Of a stretch of DNA of 64,000 bases, positions 63,712 through 64,000 are shown piece by piece. The notes under the pieces were generated by a model, which worked only from the letters and a program-made list of their open reading frames with translations, did not search any database and was not told where the DNA came from. Within the stretch, counting starts at the first letter, position 1. Each line of letters begins with the position of its first letter. Source of the stretch: Ignavibacteria bacterium. Its GTDB lineage: Bacteria; Bacteroidota; Ignavibacteria; Tepidaquicellales; Tepidaquicellaceae. The translations under genes were made by a program, and so were the position numbers. The stretch is taken from contig JADJMZ010000001.1 of NCBI GenBank assembly GCA_016709315.1, positions 1 to 64,000 of the forward strand. Direction: 5' to 3'.

Positions 63712-64000
63712 TTAAAATACGAATGAAGATACCAATATATATACGATCCATAATCCGAAAACAACTGCAGATGATTTGACAATGCTTACTCTGCCGACTT
63801 TGCTCAATCCAATTGCTATGACTGCATAAAACCAGATCGAGAAAAGATCAATTTTCGTCAGCAGTGTATAGATCTTTTGTCCGACTGACTCTTCACTGAA
63901 AAGAAGACTCGGTCCGATCGTTACCATGTTTCCTTTTAATACCGAAATTACAACAGCAATCAAGCTTCCGATACTGCCTATCAGCATTGCCAGTCCGACG
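63712..64000 (-). CDS. Yip1-like membrane protein, 5' end missing
   Basis: The frame stays open to the window's right edge (V-G-L-A-M at the last bases), so the gene continues beyond 64000. The visible ~96 residues hold three hydrophobic segments, and 'TKIDLFSIWFYAVIAIGLSKVGRVSIVKSSAVVFGLW' matches the C-terminal part of Yip1-family proteins. Function unknown. It lies 15 bases upstream of the M48 protease gene on the same strand, so they may be co-transcribed. Confidence 0.75.
   Translation of the reverse strand, partial: VGLAMLIGSIGSLIAVVISVLKGNMVTIGPSLLFSEESVGQKIYTLLTKIDLFSIWFYAVIAIGLSKVGRVSIVKSSAVVFGLWIVYILVSSFVF

Overview
The window is an AT-rich bacterial chromosome segment that looks like a member of the Ignavibacteria/Chlorobi side of the Bacteroidota (FCB) group. 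The reasons are: about ten secreted proteins ending in a type IX secretion (T9SS) sorting domain built on an N-Y-P-N-P-F-N-P core; subtilase, reprolysin-like and beta-propeller cargo of the kind usual in that group; almost no Shine-Dalgarno sequences; and frequent TTG starts. LPS genes (waaA, gmhA, two GT9 transferases) show a Gram-negative envelope. Uricase implies access to oxygen and menA implies menaquinone respiration. No rRNA, tRNA or CRISPR array was seen.

Layout. 1-10.5 kb: four T9SS cargo genes and an outer-membrane-like protein, interrupted by a decayed IS110 element, a 21-bp tandem repeat next to an unknown helical protein, and a solo REP-like palindrome. 10.5-12.8 kb: uricase and menA. 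12.9-16.9 kb: the most interesting stretch, with a ubiquitin-like protein, an E1-like ThiF enzyme and a membrane-anchored prokaryotic RING protein on the minus strand, next to an array of eleven REP-like hairpins that runs up to a stand-alone Y1 (IS200-type) transposase. 17-21 kb: a T9SS protein, an incomplete branched-chain amino-acid ABC transporter and a small membrane protein. 21.2-25.5 kb: an Lrp/AsnC regulator with glnA, a radical SAM protein, a DUF4870 protein and a HIT protein. 25.6-35.5 kb: a block of secreted proteins (EEP-fold, DNRLRE/dockerin, a frameshifted beta-propeller, two M12B-like proteases). 36-43.5 kb: metabolic genes, including a minus-strand run from a beta-ureidopropionase-like amidohydrolase and PreT through an orphan ABC ATPase, an enoyl-CoA hydratase family protein, a HisC-like aminotransferase and a DUF192 protein. 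43.9-45.5 kb: a tandem 800-bp duplication of a RAYT transposase bounded by REP hairpins. 45.9-51.1 kb: a T9SS subtilase, then two GT9 transferases and a DegT aminotransferase. 51.2-51.5 kb: a homopolymer block that looks like a sequencing artefact. 51.6-56.1 kb: prs, a 2-oxo-acid dehydrogenase E2 and a second subtilase. 56.1-62.2 kb: a minus-strand run rplM-rpsI, then rpsB-tsf-pyrH-frr-waaA-gmhA. The window ends with an M48 protease and a truncated Yip1-like membrane protein.

The genes fall into four themes: T9SS-exported surface proteins; nitrogen handling (uricase, pyrimidine catabolism, glutamine synthetase with an Lrp regulator); LPS and translation housekeeping; and mobile palindromic elements. 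The candidate unusual system is the compact Ubl-E1-RING cluster, which shows no recognisable E2 or deubiquitinase in this window, beside a hairpin array with its own transposase.
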